Below, in pieces: positions 16,450-24,673 of a stretch of DNA of 32,225 nt. The notes under the pieces are model-generated. The model was not told where the DNA came from. It ran no database searches and saw nothing but the letters and a program-made list of their open reading frames with translations. This stretch comes from Streptomyces phaeofaciens. GTDB taxonomy: Bacteria > Actinomycetota > Actinomycetes > Streptomycetales > Streptomycetaceae. A program made the position numbers and the translations under genes. The first letter of the stretch is position 1. The number at the start of each line of letters is the position of its first letter. The stretch spans positions 1-32,225 of the forward strand of contig NZ_BMSA01000054.1 of assembly GCF_014648915.1 (NCBI RefSeq). Direction: 5' to 3'.

Positions 16450-17001
16450 ATGAAAGCGCGAATGCAGTGGACCGCCGTGCCGACGTCGGATGCCGGCCTA
16501 CCGATGTTCGAGGCGCCCATACATGAACATCCGGTGCGCGCCATCCTGGCTCTTACGGCCTTACGGCCGGAGGGCGAGCCCCGTGCCAGTTGGAGAATCA
16601 GGCTTCCGGCGACCGCGAGTATCCGTCAGGCCGCCAGGATGCGTACGAGGTCCCGTCTGACGGTGTCGCACTGGAGGGGGGACATCGACACTGCGGCTCG
16701 GGTGGCCGGTGAAATCACCGACAACGCTGCCAAGCACGGTCAGCCGTTCTCCGACGGCTGCGTGATCCTGCGGCTCACCGTGCTGGAGGTAGGCGAGCTG
16801 CTCGTCCAGGTGGACGACGCCGACCCCTGCTTCCCCAACTTCGCCCCCCTGAACGTGGGCTCGTTGGAGACCCTGACCGGCCTGGGGTTCGCCCATCGCC
16901 TGGGCGCCAAGCTCGACTGGCACATGCTGCTGGAGGACGGCTCCCCGGTGGGCAAGACCGTGCAGGCGCTCCTCCCGGGCACGTGGACGGAGGCAGCGTG
17001 A
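16450..17001 (+). CDS. RsbW-like ATP-binding protein (HATPase_c_2)
   Basis: The protein has 183 residues from ATG 16450 with GGGAG at optimal distance. The GHKL N-box is visible as GEITDNAAKHG (Glu88, Asn92), and the G1 region as LLVQVDDADP. The C-terminal ETLTGLGFAHRLGAKLDW corresponds to the G2 lid. Small single-domain proteins of this kind are abundant in Streptomyces and are thought to act as anti-sigma-factor-like kinases or regulators; the partner is unknown. Its stop codon overlaps the GTG start of the next gene (GTGA), so the two are translationally coupled. The ATP-binding motifs are looser than usual, with VDDAD instead of V.D.G in the G1 box. Confidence 0.82.
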   Translation: MKARMQWTAVPTSDAGLPMFEAPIHEHPVRAILALTALRPEGEPRASWRIRLPATASIRQAARMRTRSRLTVSHWRGDIDTAARVAGEITDNAAKHGQPFSDGCVILRLTVLEVGELLVQVDDADPCFPNFAPLNVGSLETLTGLGFAHRLGAKLDWHMLLEDGSPVGKTVQALLPGTWTEAA

Positions 17002-17588
17002 CAACGGCGATCCCCCAACGTCAGCAGAAGGTCGGCACGCCTCGGCCCGTCCCGATGCCTACCTTCAAGGAGGAGTGGCTCGGAAGCGCTGCTCCGCCCC
17101 ATGCGCCGGCCGCGGACATGGGCATGCTGGCCGAACGGATCCGACGTCTCATGGACCTGGCCGCAGGCCGACAGCTCACTCTTCCCCTCGGCGGCAGGTA
17201 CTTCGACGTCGTGGTCACGGCGAGCGGGCCCATCGCGTACCCGGTGGTGAGGCTCATGGACGACGTCCAGAAGGGGCCAGGGGACCCACCGGATGCCTGC
17301 GGGCCCGTCATCGAAGATCCCCAGCGAGGATGGCTGATCTGGCTCGTGCCGCCGGGAACAAGTGACGAATGGGCGCCCCACCGGTTTGCTACCTGCCTGG
17401 GCTTGCCCCACGAACTGGCGCTCCCCCCGATGGACCAGACCGAGCCACCCGGTCCCTACTGGCTGCGGCGGATGCGGAGCGACCGGCTGGTACCCCCCGG
17501 CCCCCTGCGGCAGTACCTCGATCGGTTGCGGCCTGGTCCTGCCCCGCACGAAGCGGTCCTGGGCTCGATGCTCAGAACCATCTCCTGA
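16998..17588 (+). CDS. Conserved-looking protein of unknown function, coupled to the ATPase gene
   Basis: The protein has 196 residues from GTG 16998, chosen because GGAGG at 16989-16993 is well placed and the start overlaps the upstream stop. I recognise no family. It has a Pro-rich N-terminus, a central VVVTASGPIAYPVVRLMDDV, a WLIWLVPPGTSDEWAPHRFA stretch and a Pro-rich C-terminus (LPPMDQTEPPGPYWLRRMRS). It has no signal peptide or membrane segment. Coupling to the ATPase suggests a shared role. A hairpin follows just after the stop. Confidence 0.72.
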   Translation: MTTAIPQRQQKVGTPRPVPMPTFKEEWLGSAAPPHAPAADMGMLAERIRRLMDLAAGRQLTLPLGGRYFDVVVTASGPIAYPVVRLMDDVQKGPGDPPDACGPVIEDPQRGWLIWLVPPGTSDEWAPHRFATCLGLPHELALPPMDQTEPPGPYWLRRMRSDRLVPPGPLRQYLDRLRPGPAPHEAVLGSMLRTIS

Positions 17589-17594
17589 TCCCCG

Positions 17595-17626
17595 CGTGCG
17601 GTGAGGAGTGGCCGTCCCACCGCACG
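17595..17626 (+). terminator. Hairpin after the coupled pair
   Basis: CGTGCGGTG pairs perfectly with CACCGCACG across a 14-bp loop, starting 6 bp after the stop codon. It is terminator-like and would separate the small gene at 17704. Confidence 0.4.
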
Positions 17627-17703
17627 TGGTCCCTCCCCGGTCGGCGCGTACTCCCTCTCCCCGCGGCGCGTCGTCCGGGGCTTCACCTCAAGGGGACAGC
17701 AGC

Positions 17704-17946
17704 GTGAGTCTTCACCAGGAAAGCACCCTGGCGCCGCACGACGGACTGGAAGAGCTGAGGCGCACCTACATGACGGAGATCGCCGACGCCGTCAGGCGCA
17801 GGCGCCTGGTATGGGCCGCTCCGTACGTGCTCGCGTCATCGGTGGAGGAGAACCACGGCTCCTTCCGGTCGCACGAGGGCCGGGACTGCACCGACAGGCA
17901 GTTCAACCGGGTCGTGGAGGGCGCCTACACCAGCTCGGACCAGTAA
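17704..17946 (+). CDS. Small hypothetical protein (80 residues)
   Basis: GTG 17704 is preceded by AAGGGGA at about 8 bp. The protein starts MSLHQESTLAPHDGLEELRR and continues with a basic helix (EIADAVRRRRLVWAAPYVLA) and a polar tail with one cysteine. No family is recognised. It follows the coupled ATPase/unknown pair on the same strand. The real C-terminus may have been lost, because an IS630 remnant begins immediately after its stop. Confidence 0.45.
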   Translation: MSLHQESTLAPHDGLEELRRTYMTEIADAVRRRRLVWAAPYVLASSVEENHGSFRSHEGRDCTDRQFNRVVEGAYTSSDQ

Positions 17947-17949
17947 TCC

Positions 17950-18330
17950 CCCGCACCCTCCCGCCTGCTTCGGGCTGGTCGCCGCATCAGGTCCGAAGTC
18001 GACTACGGCCGCAGGCCGGAGAAGACCTGGGTCTACGGCGCTGTGCGAGTTCGAAACGGGCATGAGGGGAACAGCGTTTTCTACCAGCAGTTTCTGCAGA
18101 AGGTCGAGGCAACCAACACCCACCGGGGACATCTATGTCGTCACCGACAACCTGTCCTCGCATAACAGCCTGTCCACCCGGACATGGCTGGAGGACCACC
18201 CCAACCAGCACGTCTTCATACCCGCCGGCGCCTGCTTGGCTCAACCTCCATGAAGGCGGGTGGCGCTCTTCCACAAGGCCGCCCTCGCAGGCAGTCCTTT
18301 GCCGGACCTGCCGAGGATCGAATGCGCCAC
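17950..18330 (+). pseudogene. IS630-family transposase remnant
   Basis: Several frames must be joined to read VDYGRRPEKTWVYGAVRVRN, NSVFYQQFLQKVEATN, then TGDIYVVTDNLSSHNSLSTR and TWLEDHPNQHVFIPAGA. The order WVYGAL, then YVVTDNLSSHNS, then HVFIP.GACWLN is that of the IS630 DDE domain. Frameshifts and missing ends show it is dead. It differs from the IS630 transposase near 2-3 kb. Confidence 0.72.
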
Positions 18331-18349
18331 CGCCTCCCAACATCCCAGC

Positions 18350-18685
18350 TCAACGCCCGGGCCCGGCCTCGGGTATGGGGCAGACCCACCCCACCAACCC
18401 GCCTACCGCGACGGCCGATATGTGTACATCCAATGAGGAACCCAGCACTAGCTGGAGAGGTGGTGGGCGATGCACCCGCTCCCAGGTCAGGGTCTCCACC
18501 ACGCGGGTCGGGGTACCGTGGTACAGCAGGAGCGGACCGTCGCGGTAGATGGTGGCTCTTCCCTCGAAGGTGATGACGCGGTCGCCGTCAGCAGCGGGCC
18601 GCCCGCGCTCGGCAACGAAGGCAACCAGTTCCTGTGGGCTGGGCGAGCACTCGTTGCCGACAGGCATGTCCAACCAGGCGGTCAC
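18350..18685 (-). CDS. Hypothetical protein, possibly truncated at the C-terminus
   Basis: From GTG 18685 the protein reads MTAWLDMPVGNECSPSPQEL, VAFVAERGRPAADGDRVITF and EGRATIYRDGPLLLYHGTPT. The frame is also open upstream and there encodes CGDGCQLCEV, giving a Cys-rich N-terminus (C-x4-C-x2-C); a start further upstream is possible. I know no family. The last 25 residues run towards the IS630 remnant and may not be native. Confidence 0.45.
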   Translation of the reverse strand: MTAWLDMPVGNECSPSPQELVAFVAERGRPAADGDRVITFEGRATIYRDGPLLLYHGTPTRVVETLTWERVHRPPPLQLVLGSSLDVHISAVAVGGLVGWVCPIPEAGPGR

Positions 18686-19299
18686 CTCGCACAGTTGGCA
18701 CCCGTCGCCGCAAGTGTCTGCAGTGAGGGCCCTCGACGAGGAGGACCTACGTAGGAGCCGGCAACCGGGTCGCGGCGTCGGCCCACCAGCCGCGAAGAGC
18801 GCCCTCAGCGTTCAGTGCGACAAGGGTGTCGGCTGTGCGCGCCCCCAGTGTCCTTGAGCCCAGAAAGTACTCAATCCAGCGAACTCGTCGGTCCGTTAGG
18901 TCTGCGGTGCGTCGTCGGCTGTGCCCCCTCCGTCCGGGCCCGTACGACGAACAGTCGGCGCCCTTTGCTCCCGGCCAGAGTTAGACCTGGCAGGACAAAG
19001 CCGGAGGATGGTCGCTGCTGCACTGTTCACCGACCACCTGCTGAAGCGCCCGCACCAAGGCCGCCTGTGGTCCTGGGCCGAGAGAGCGCGTTGAGCAGTC
19101 ACCCAGGTGCGGCAGTGGAAATGGACCCTGCTCTGCCAGCGTCGGTGCAGATCCGCAGGCCGGTTCGCAGAATCCGGCCGTGCCGCCCTGCAGCCTGTCC
19201 GACTGGCAGGGCGAACTACAGCGGTTGGTGCTTGCGGTCGGCGGCGAAGTGCATCCGCTAGTCAGTCCGCAAATGCACTCCGCCTGACGCAGCCCTGCG
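18686..19299. other. Gene-poor stretch
   Basis: Apart from a possible longer N-terminus of the preceding minus-strand gene near 18690-18760, no frame with a recognisable domain or start is seen. Short frames such as TDHLLKRPHQGRLWSWAERA near 19030-19090 could be relics but cannot be assigned. Confidence 0.35.
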
Positions 19300-20148
19300 T
19301 CAAGCGAGGAACCTATTCACCTCGTCGGTGAAAGCCTTTGCATGCTGGAACAAGAAGCCGTGACCTGCATTGCTATAAAGAACGAGGGTGGCGTCTTCGA
19401 GATGCTGGACGGCCACGTACGACGCTAGCGCCGGGATCATCACGTCCTTCACGCCGTTCGCATAGAGGACGGGTTGCTTAATCGTCTCGAGATTTTCCCG
19501 CACCTGTTCGAACGGTGTCGCGGCGGTCTTCCCAACCGCAGCAAGCATCCCTTGCCCTGCCTCGTCAGAAACATTGCGGATTCCACTACTCAGCCGCGTA
19601 GCAACATTGGCAAGATGCTTGCGGCCCGCGGCACGACCTTCCTCGGTCTCAGGGAAGAACAGATAAATCATGTCTTCCTCTGAAGCATCCGACTTGGCCA
19701 TGATGTTCCGGACCTTTTCACTCAGGCCCTCAGCTCCGGGTACAACACTGCCCGGGGTACTGCCCGCGACGATAAGCTTCCGTACCAGCTCAGGGCGCCG
19801 AAGGGTCACATGCTGGGCAACGATGCCGCCCAGGGACCAACCAAGCACGTCCACCTGAGTCAGGCCGAGGGCCTCGATGAACTCGATGGCACCGTCAGCG
19901 AGTCCCTCAACAGAATCCCGCGGTACGCCCGTCGTGTGACCGATGCCGAGATTGTCGAACACGATCACATCGTGGTTAGCGGCCAAGAGGTCTATGAACT
20001 CCGGGTCCCACCAGTCGATGGTTCCCCGGAAACGGTTTACCAGAACCAGAGGAACCCCACCTTGCGGGCCAAAGCGCCGGTATGTGAAGACTCCCGAAGG
20101 ACCTTCCACCGTGAGATTTTCAGCCTTGTCTGCCATAAAAATACTCAT
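19300..20148 (-). CDS. Alpha/beta hydrolase
   Basis: The protein has 282 residues from ATG 20148, preceded by AAGGAG 8 bp upstream. The nucleophile elbow GWSLGG is at residues 103-108 (Ser105), the acid is probably Asp235 (NGVKDVMIP), and the catalytic histidine is His263 (SNAGHGFLFQH). The N-terminal FTYRRFGPQGGVPLVLVNRF with FDNLGIGHTTG fits hydrolases related to haloperoxidase or proline-iminopeptidase-like enzymes. A shortened paralogue lies directly upstream on the same strand, followed by a divergent TetR gene, so TetR control is likely. The substrate is unknown. Confidence 0.9.
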   Translation of the reverse strand: MSIFMADKAENLTVEGPSGVFTYRRFGPQGGVPLVLVNRFRGTIDWWDPEFIDLLAANHDVIVFDNLGIGHTTGVPRDSVEGLADGAIEFIEALGLTQVDVLGWSLGGIVAQHVTLRRPELVRKLIVAGSTPGSVVPGAEGLSEKVRNIMAKSDASEEDMIYLFFPETEEGRAAGRKHLANVATRLSSGIRNVSDEAGQGMLAAVGKTAATPFEQVRENLETIKQPVLYANGVKDVMIPALASYVAVQHLEDATLVLYSNAGHGFLFQHAKAFTDEVNRFLA

Positions 20149-20201
20149 GAGTCACTCTCCTTGCTTGTTGGGTGCACTACGGGAGAATGGGCCGAATCCA
20201 C

Positions 20202-20531
20202 TCACCGAGGAAGGCAGTGTCGTTGGCCAGCAAACCGCTCATAGTGCTGGAAGAGGAAACCATGTGCGACATCGGGGCATATCATGATCCGAGCGTCCGG
20301 AAGGAGCCCGGCCAACAGGTGGGATCAGCGCGGCAAGAACATCGGGTCACCGTCACCGAGGCCATCGTTGTCGAACGCGCTGACCCGTCGGCTGACGGCG
20401 AGCGCATCGACTAGGGCCGGGCCCCAGTTATCGAGGTACCCACGGAAGTGCTGCAGCAGCACCAGCGACCGCACATCGACACCGTCGGCCGCCTCCACGA
20501 AATCCGTCTTCACGTCGGCATATATACTCAT
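20202..20531 (-). pseudogene. Alpha/beta hydrolase paralogue with internal deletion
   Basis: From ATG 20531 the protein starts MSIYADVKTDFVEAADGVDV and continues RSLVLLQHFRGYLDNWGPAL and VSRRVSAFDNDGLGDGDPMF, paralogous to the N-terminus of the intact hydrolase. After a TGA the same frame goes on as SHLLAGLLPDARIMICPDVA and HGFLFQHYERFA, matching the C-terminal catalytic histidine region. The middle of about 150 residues, including the GxSxGG nucleophile, has been deleted. It cannot be catalytic. The two adjacent copies suggest an old tandem duplication or a two-gene operon under TetR control. Confidence 0.75.
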
Positions 20532-20622
20532 GAAGGCTCCCGATGGACTACCAGATCATGCGGGCGCGCACCATACCCGACACGGGGCAGCCATCGTCGC
20601 TTACAGCGAACTCGGCCGACCG

Positions 20623-20646
20623 CTTGGATTATGACCATAATCCAAG
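20623..20646. promoter_or_regulatory. 24-bp perfect palindrome, probable TetR operator
   Basis: CTTGGATTATG and CATAATCCAAG are perfect 11-bp arms around AC. The palindrome lies between the divergent hydrolase remnant (start 20531) and the tetR-type gene (start 20697). Each arm contains a CATAAT -10-like box on the outward strand, so binding would block transcription both ways. This is the classical arrangement for a TetR regulator and its divergent target. Confidence 0.7.
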
Positions 20647-20696
20647 GCGCTGGCTCAAAGCAAGCCCCCTAAGACCGACCTGCGTAGGAGGGGGCA

Positions 20697-21284
20697 ATGC
20701 GTTACACCGAGGAAGACAAGGAACGGACCCGGCGACGGATCCTGGAATCGGCTGGCCGGCTCTTCAAGGCCGACGGTATCGGCGGCACCGGTATCGCTGG
20801 CCTCATGTCCGATGTCGGCCTGACCAACGGCGCCTTCTACAAGCACTTTTCTTCCAAAGATGACCTGGTGGCCAACGCCGTCATCAGCCAGCTCGCCGTC
20901 CAACTAAGCCGAGTCAACGCGCTACCCCCCGGCCGCGCAGGGCTGCAGGAGTTCATCCGCTACTACCTATCGCCCGAACACCGGGACAACGCCGCCCTGG
21001 GTTGCCCCTCTGCCGCGCTCCTCAACGAGATCAGCCGCCACTCCACCGAAGTACGGCAGGCTTTCACTGACAGCTTCGCCGCATTCATCGACGCCCTCGC
21101 CTCACGGGTCAACCCCGACAATCCCACCGCTTCTACGACCGCCGTCACCACCGCCTTCGCTCTGATGGCAGGCACCATGCAGATCTCACGCGCCCTTACC
21201 GACACCACTCTTGCCGACGAACTCCTCCGCAGGGCCGCCACAGATGCACTCACCCTGCTCGATACCGCAGCAAACCAGAACTGA
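20697..21284 (+). CDS. TetR/AcrR-family transcriptional regulator
   Basis: The protein has 195 residues from ATG 20697, preceded by AGGAGGGGG. The N-terminal helix-turn-helix is clear: RTRRRILESAGRLFKADGIG followed by IAGLMSDVGLTNGAFYKHFS and SKDDL. The C-terminal ligand-binding domain (GCPSAALLNEISRHSTEVRQ) resembles the TetR_C_16 type found in regulators responding to electrophiles or aldehydes, but the ligand is unknown. The 24-bp palindrome upstream is the likely operator. The neighbouring hydrolases on the opposite strand are the probable targets. Confidence 0.92.
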   Translation: MRYTEEDKERTRRRILESAGRLFKADGIGGTGIAGLMSDVGLTNGAFYKHFSSKDDLVANAVISQLAVQLSRVNALPPGRAGLQEFIRYYLSPEHRDNAALGCPSAALLNEISRHSTEVRQAFTDSFAAFIDALASRVNPDNPTASTTAVTTAFALMAGTMQISRALTDTTLADELLRRAATDALTLLDTAANQN

Positions 21285-21432
21285 CGAACCCACTGAACCC
21301 ATGGGCACCGGAGCCGGGGCGCGCCAAACGTTTCACCCGACGGTAGCGGGTTGGACCGTAGGTGGTGCGGCGGGCGGAGCAGGGAGGCGGAGGCCCCCAC
21401 ACCTGCAGGAGGCCGACCAAGACCAGTATAAC

Positions 21433-21675
21433 GGGTTGGTGCGTGATAGCGGTGAAGCGTGTTCGCCATGCGCTGGGCTGTTTTCAGGTCATGACAGTGA
21501 GATCGGAGACGAGGCCAGCGATGGCTCGGTAGGTTGGGGCAGGCGATCGCGTCGGTTGGTCCAGCGCATGAGTTCTTTCCAGCGTTTGTGGTTCGCGAGG
21601 GCGTGCTCCACGGCGATGCGGTCGGACGAGTGACTGTGCCGATCGCGTTCCCACTGTGCGCCTCTGCCAGGCAGT
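21433..21675 (-). pseudogene. C-terminal half of a split IS5-like transposase
   Basis: The minus strand reads PGRGAQWERDRHSHSSDRIA, VEHALANHKRWKELMRWTNR, and after a small frameshift TYRAIAGLVSDLTVMT, then stops. This is the C-terminal part of a DDE_Tnp_4 transposase (Glu in VEHALA). The left end carries GTTGGTGCGTGATAGC (21435-21450), which recurs at 27858-27873 as the end of another IS5 remnant. The N-terminal half of the same gene appears to be at 26379-27024. Confidence 0.75.
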
Positions 21676-21676
21676 A

Positions 21677-21772
21677 AGCCTCCGCCAACTTGAAGTCGCA
21701 GGTCAAAGGGCTGGTGTGACTGGTTCTCGAAGTGCTCATGCTGGTCGTGAGCGGGAGTCCGCGGAGAAGATC
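21677..21772. repeat. Left 96-bp terminal inverted repeat
   Basis: It begins AGCCTCCGCCAACTTGAAGT and is the inverted counterpart of 26279-26374. The inner edge lies 5 bp from the stop codon of the adjacent transposase remnant, so it probably served as that transposase's own end. Confidence 0.8.
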
Positions 21773-21777
21773 ATCCG

Positions 21778-22562
21778 CTAGCGGTTGACTTCGAGGTTCG
21801 TCAGCACGAGCAGAGCGCGCAGGAGCTGGGTGGCGCGTGCGGGCTCGGTACGGAGCTTGGTGAGGATCCGCCAGTTCTTGAGGTGGGCGAAGCCGTGCTC
21901 GACCGGTGCCCGTCCGACGGCGAGGACGCGGTTGGCTTCCTTTTGGCCCGGGGTGAGCTTGTGGGTGCGGCTGGCGGTGTAGCCGGTGACGATCACGGGG
22001 TCGAGGATGTCGTTGTCCAGGCCGCGGAAGCCGAGGTCGGCCAACGCTCCGAGGCCGACGGCGCGTAGGTGGGCCCGGATGTGGTCGTGGCGGGCTGCGG
22101 CGTTGTCGTGGGTGCGGCCGGAACGGGCGGCGGATATCCAGATCAGGCGGCCCTTCTCGTCGGTCAGGGCGAGGAAGTGCAGGCCGTGGCTGCGGTGCTT
22201 GCCGGAATAGTTCCGCCGGTCGGCCCTCCCGGTGCGGCGCTGAGTACGGATGAGCGTGCCGTCGATCAGGACCACCTCACCGCCCCGCTTGACGACCTTC
22301 TTCAGGGCGCCGTCCAGGCGCGGTGCTTGGGCGGCGAGTAGTCCGATCAGCTCGTCGCGCCAGCGGCGGACGGTGGATGCGGACACATCGTTGCCGCCGG
22401 CCATGTCGGCCAGGCGCTGGTCGTGGCGCAGTACGGCCAGGACGATCACCGCGATCGCCGTAGCAGATCGGCGAGGTGGTTGACGGTGCGCGTGGACAGC
22501 GACAGATGGCGCTGGTAGACAAGCGAGCAGGTGTCCTCGGCGCGCCCTTTGGTATTCGTCAC
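21778..22562 (-). pseudogene. IS5-like (DDE_Tnp_4) transposase with N-terminal frame disruption
   Basis: From GTG 22562 the protein starts with TKGRAEDTCSLVYQRHLSLS and TRTVNHLADLLRR. The frame then breaks near 22450, where part of the N-terminus seems deleted. The rest is continuous: IVLAVLRHDQRLADMAGGND with helix-turn-helix VSASTVRRWRDEL, then EVVLIDGTLIRTQRRTGRAD, YSGKHRSHGLHFLALTDEKG, and VEHGFAHLKNWRILTKLRTE. All DDE residues (Asp in LIDGTL, Asp in LADLGFRG, Glu in VEHGFAHLKNW) are kept. Only the N-terminal damage separates it from an intact enzyme. It is the only transposase in the 4.7-kb unit apart from the nested IS21. Confidence 0.8.
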
Positions 22563-22634
22563 ACAATTCCAACGGCCGCCGGGGGCACCCCGGTTGCGCC
22601 CGTGCCGAGACGCTCCGAGTGGCGGTGCTCCTGG

Positions 22635-23132
22635 TCAAAGACGGGTGGTGAACCGGCCGTCGGGCAGTTCCCGCAGCCAGCCGCGATCGACGAGTCTGAC
22701 CAGCTTGCTGCGGAGCGGTTCCAGCTTGGCCCGCACGCCGACGTCCACCCCCACCGCCTCGCAGACCTCGCGGGCCATGACCGGTCCCGCGGCCTGCCGC
22801 ACGGCGGCGATGATGCGCTGGTAGTCCCACGGGAGCGAGTGCTCCTCCACACCCGGTTCGCGGTGCGGGATCAGCAACACTGCTCGTCCGGCCACCTGCC
22901 CGGGCACCGGCCCGGCCGAGGCGCGTTCCTCGGCGATCTGCCCAGCCATCCGTTCAAGGACACGATCGGCGACGGCGAGTTCATCCCGCTCGGCCCGCAC
23001 TTCCGCAAGCTGCTTCGCTTCTTCCATTTCGTCCAGTTCCGCGCGACGCGCGGTGACCGTTGCAGTAGCTCGGGATCCAGCATGGACCGGATCGTGGAAG
23101 GCCGCCTGGTCGCGGTGAGCGGGAACCGACAA
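22635..23132 (-). CDS. Coiled-coil plus winged-helix protein associated with the mobile unit
   Basis: The N-terminal half is a charged coiled coil (RRAELDEMEEAKQLAEVRAE followed by VADRVLERMAGQIAEE). The C-terminal half is a winged-helix-like domain (AREVCEAVGVDVGVRAKLEP, LRSKLVRLVDRGWLRELPDG, RFTTR). Proteins with this layout recur, in my recollection, beside Streptomyces transposases, but no function is known to me. The start at 23132 is a TTG and uncertain; ATG 23027 is the first in-frame ATG. It ends 72 bp before the transposase start on the same strand, so it may be a DNA-binding accessory protein of the unit. Confidence 0.6.
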   Translation of the reverse strand: MSVPAHRDQAAFHDPVHAGSRATATVTARRAELDEMEEAKQLAEVRAERDELAVADRVLERMAGQIAEERASAGPVPGQVAGRAVLLIPHREPGVEEHSLPWDYQRIIAAVRQAAGPVMAREVCEAVGVDVGVRAKLEPLRSKLVRLVDRGWLRELPDGRFTTRL

Positions 23133-23197
23133 GATGGCCCCTGGAGAGGGAGAGGGAGGTCTCTCGAACTGACAAGGGTGCGCCCAGCATCGCTCGA

Positions 23198-23713
23198 CTC
23201 AAAGCATGCGCTGGTAGCGGAGCTCAGTGAGTGTGATCCCGTCGTAGACGTCGTCCTGAGCCGTACCGCCAACCTGGTAGCCAGCTCGCTCGTAGAAGCG
23301 CTGGGCTCGTTGGTTGTCACGCGAACCCACAAAGCTGACGCCTCGAAGCCCTGGCCCCTCATCTGAGTATGAGCCTCACCGAGGAGGATCCGGCCGATGC
23401 CCTGGCCGATCAGATCCGGTGAGATGTACAGAGCGTAGACCTCCCCGACCCGCCTCAGACCAGGCCTCTCAGTTCGACACGGCCCGAAGCAGATCCACCC
23501 CACCGGGCCACGGTCACCGAGCGCCACAAGGTCTCGTGACTTTCGGCCGCTTTGAGAAAACCACTGTCGCCGTTGAGCGGCATCGCCTTCCACCGTCATG
23601 GCATCCAAATACGTCTGGGGAACGATGCCTGCGTATGCCGCCTGCCATCCTCGGACTCGGATCGTCGAAACGGCCTCGATGTCGGCCGCATCCATCTCCC
23701 GCACGTGCACCAT
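23198..23713 (-). pseudogene. GNAT-family N-acetyltransferase with a frameshift
   Basis: From ATG 23713 the protein reads MVHVREMDAADIEAVSTIRV, GWQAAYAGIVPQTYLDAM, and the acetyl-CoA-binding core VYALYISPDLIGQGIGRILL. After LWVR the frame shifts near 23335. The other frame continues RDNQRAQRFYERAGYQVGGT and GITLTELRYQRML to a stop at 23198. That is the normal C-terminal N..A..FYE..GY motif, so a two-base change split a full-length gene of about 172 residues. GNAT enzymes transfer acetyl groups to small molecules or proteins; the substrate is unknown. It is the only cargo-like gene in the 4.7-kb unit. The frameshift could be a sequencing error. Confidence 0.8.
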
Positions 23714-23845
23714 CGCGCCACCGTAATGGCACAGGTACCTCAGAACGAACTGCTTTACCCTTCTGTCGGTGCCTCCCCTGTCGGCGTACTGGCTCATCTG
23801 CAGAGCGAAGTACGGGCTCAAATGCAGAGGCGTGTACGAAGTTTT

Positions 23846-23879
23846 GGCCGGGTCGAGGGCGTCAGCCCTCGACCCGGCC
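23846..23879 (-). terminator. 15-bp perfect hairpin after istB
   Basis: GGCCGGGTCGAGGGC (23846-23860) pairs perfectly with 23865-23879 around GTCA. It lies 20 bp downstream of the istB stop on the minus strand and inside the IS21 end, so it is a likely terminator of the istAB transcript. Confidence 0.6.
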
Positions 23880-23899
23880 GTGTGGGTGAAGCCGCAGTT

Positions 23900-24673
23900 T
23901 CAAGCGGTTGCTGCGTCGCCGCCGTCGATCGCAAAGAGCTTGTTGCGGAGCCGGTAGCTGTTGCCGTTGATCGAGACGACTTCGCAGTGGTGCAGGAGGC
24001 GGTCAAGGATCGCGGTGGCCAGGACCTCGTCTCCGAAGACCTGGCCCCACTCGCCGAAGGTCTTGTTCGAGGTCAGGATGATAGAGCCCTTTTCGTAGCG
24101 TTTCGAGATCAGTTGGAAGACGAGGTTGGCCTCGTCCCGGTCGAGCGGGAGGTAGCCGACCTCGTCGACCACGAGGACGTCGGGCCGCTGGTAGAGCCGC
24201 ATCTTGGCGGGCAGGCGGCCGATGGAGTCGGCCTCTTTGAGCTGGCGGACCATGTCGTCCAGGCTGGTGAAGTAGACGGTGAAGCCGGCCCGGCAGCCCG
24301 CGACTGCCAGGCCGACGGCGATGTGGGTCTTGCCGACGCCGGGCGGTCCCAGCAGGGCGACGTTGGTCTTCGTCTCGATGAACGACAAGGTGGCCAGGTC
24401 CCGGATCTTGCGGGGGTCGAGGTCGGGCTGGAAGGAGAAGTCGTACTCGTCCAGGGTCCTGTGGTGCGGCAGACGGGAGAGCCGCAGTGCGGTGTGGAAT
24501 CTGCGGTCGTCCCGGATGGCGAGTTCTTCGGACAGTGCCAGGTCGAGGAAGTCGAGGTAGCCCATCTTGCCGGCGTCCGCCCGCTGGATCAGATGCTCCA
24601 GGCTGGTGGCGGTGTGGGGCAGGCCGAGTTTGGTGGCGGTGGACCGCAGTCGGGCGGTGACCAGTTCACTCAC
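23900..24673 (-). CDS. istB: IS21-family transposition helper ATPase IstB
   Basis: The protein has 257 residues from GTG 24673, which overlaps the istA stop (GTGA). The AAA+ ATPase motifs are clear: Walker A GPPGVGKT (109-116), Walker B VLVVDE (166-171), and a sensor-type ILTSNKTFGEW later on. The N-terminal helical domain (RLRSTATKLGLPHTATSLEH) is also complete. IstB assembles on DNA and stimulates strand transfer by IstA. It is intact. Confidence 0.95.
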   Translation of the reverse strand: MSELVTARLRSTATKLGLPHTATSLEHLIQRADAGKMGYLDFLDLALSEELAIRDDRRFHTALRLSRLPHHRTLDEYDFSFQPDLDPRKIRDLATLSFIETKTNVALLGPPGVGKTHIAVGLAVAGCRAGFTVYFTSLDDMVRQLKEADSIGRLPAKMRLYQRPDVLVVDEVGYLPLDRDEANLVFQLISKRYEKGSIILTSNKTFGEWGQVFGDEVLATAILDRLLHHCEVVSINGNSYRLRNKLFAIDGGDAATA

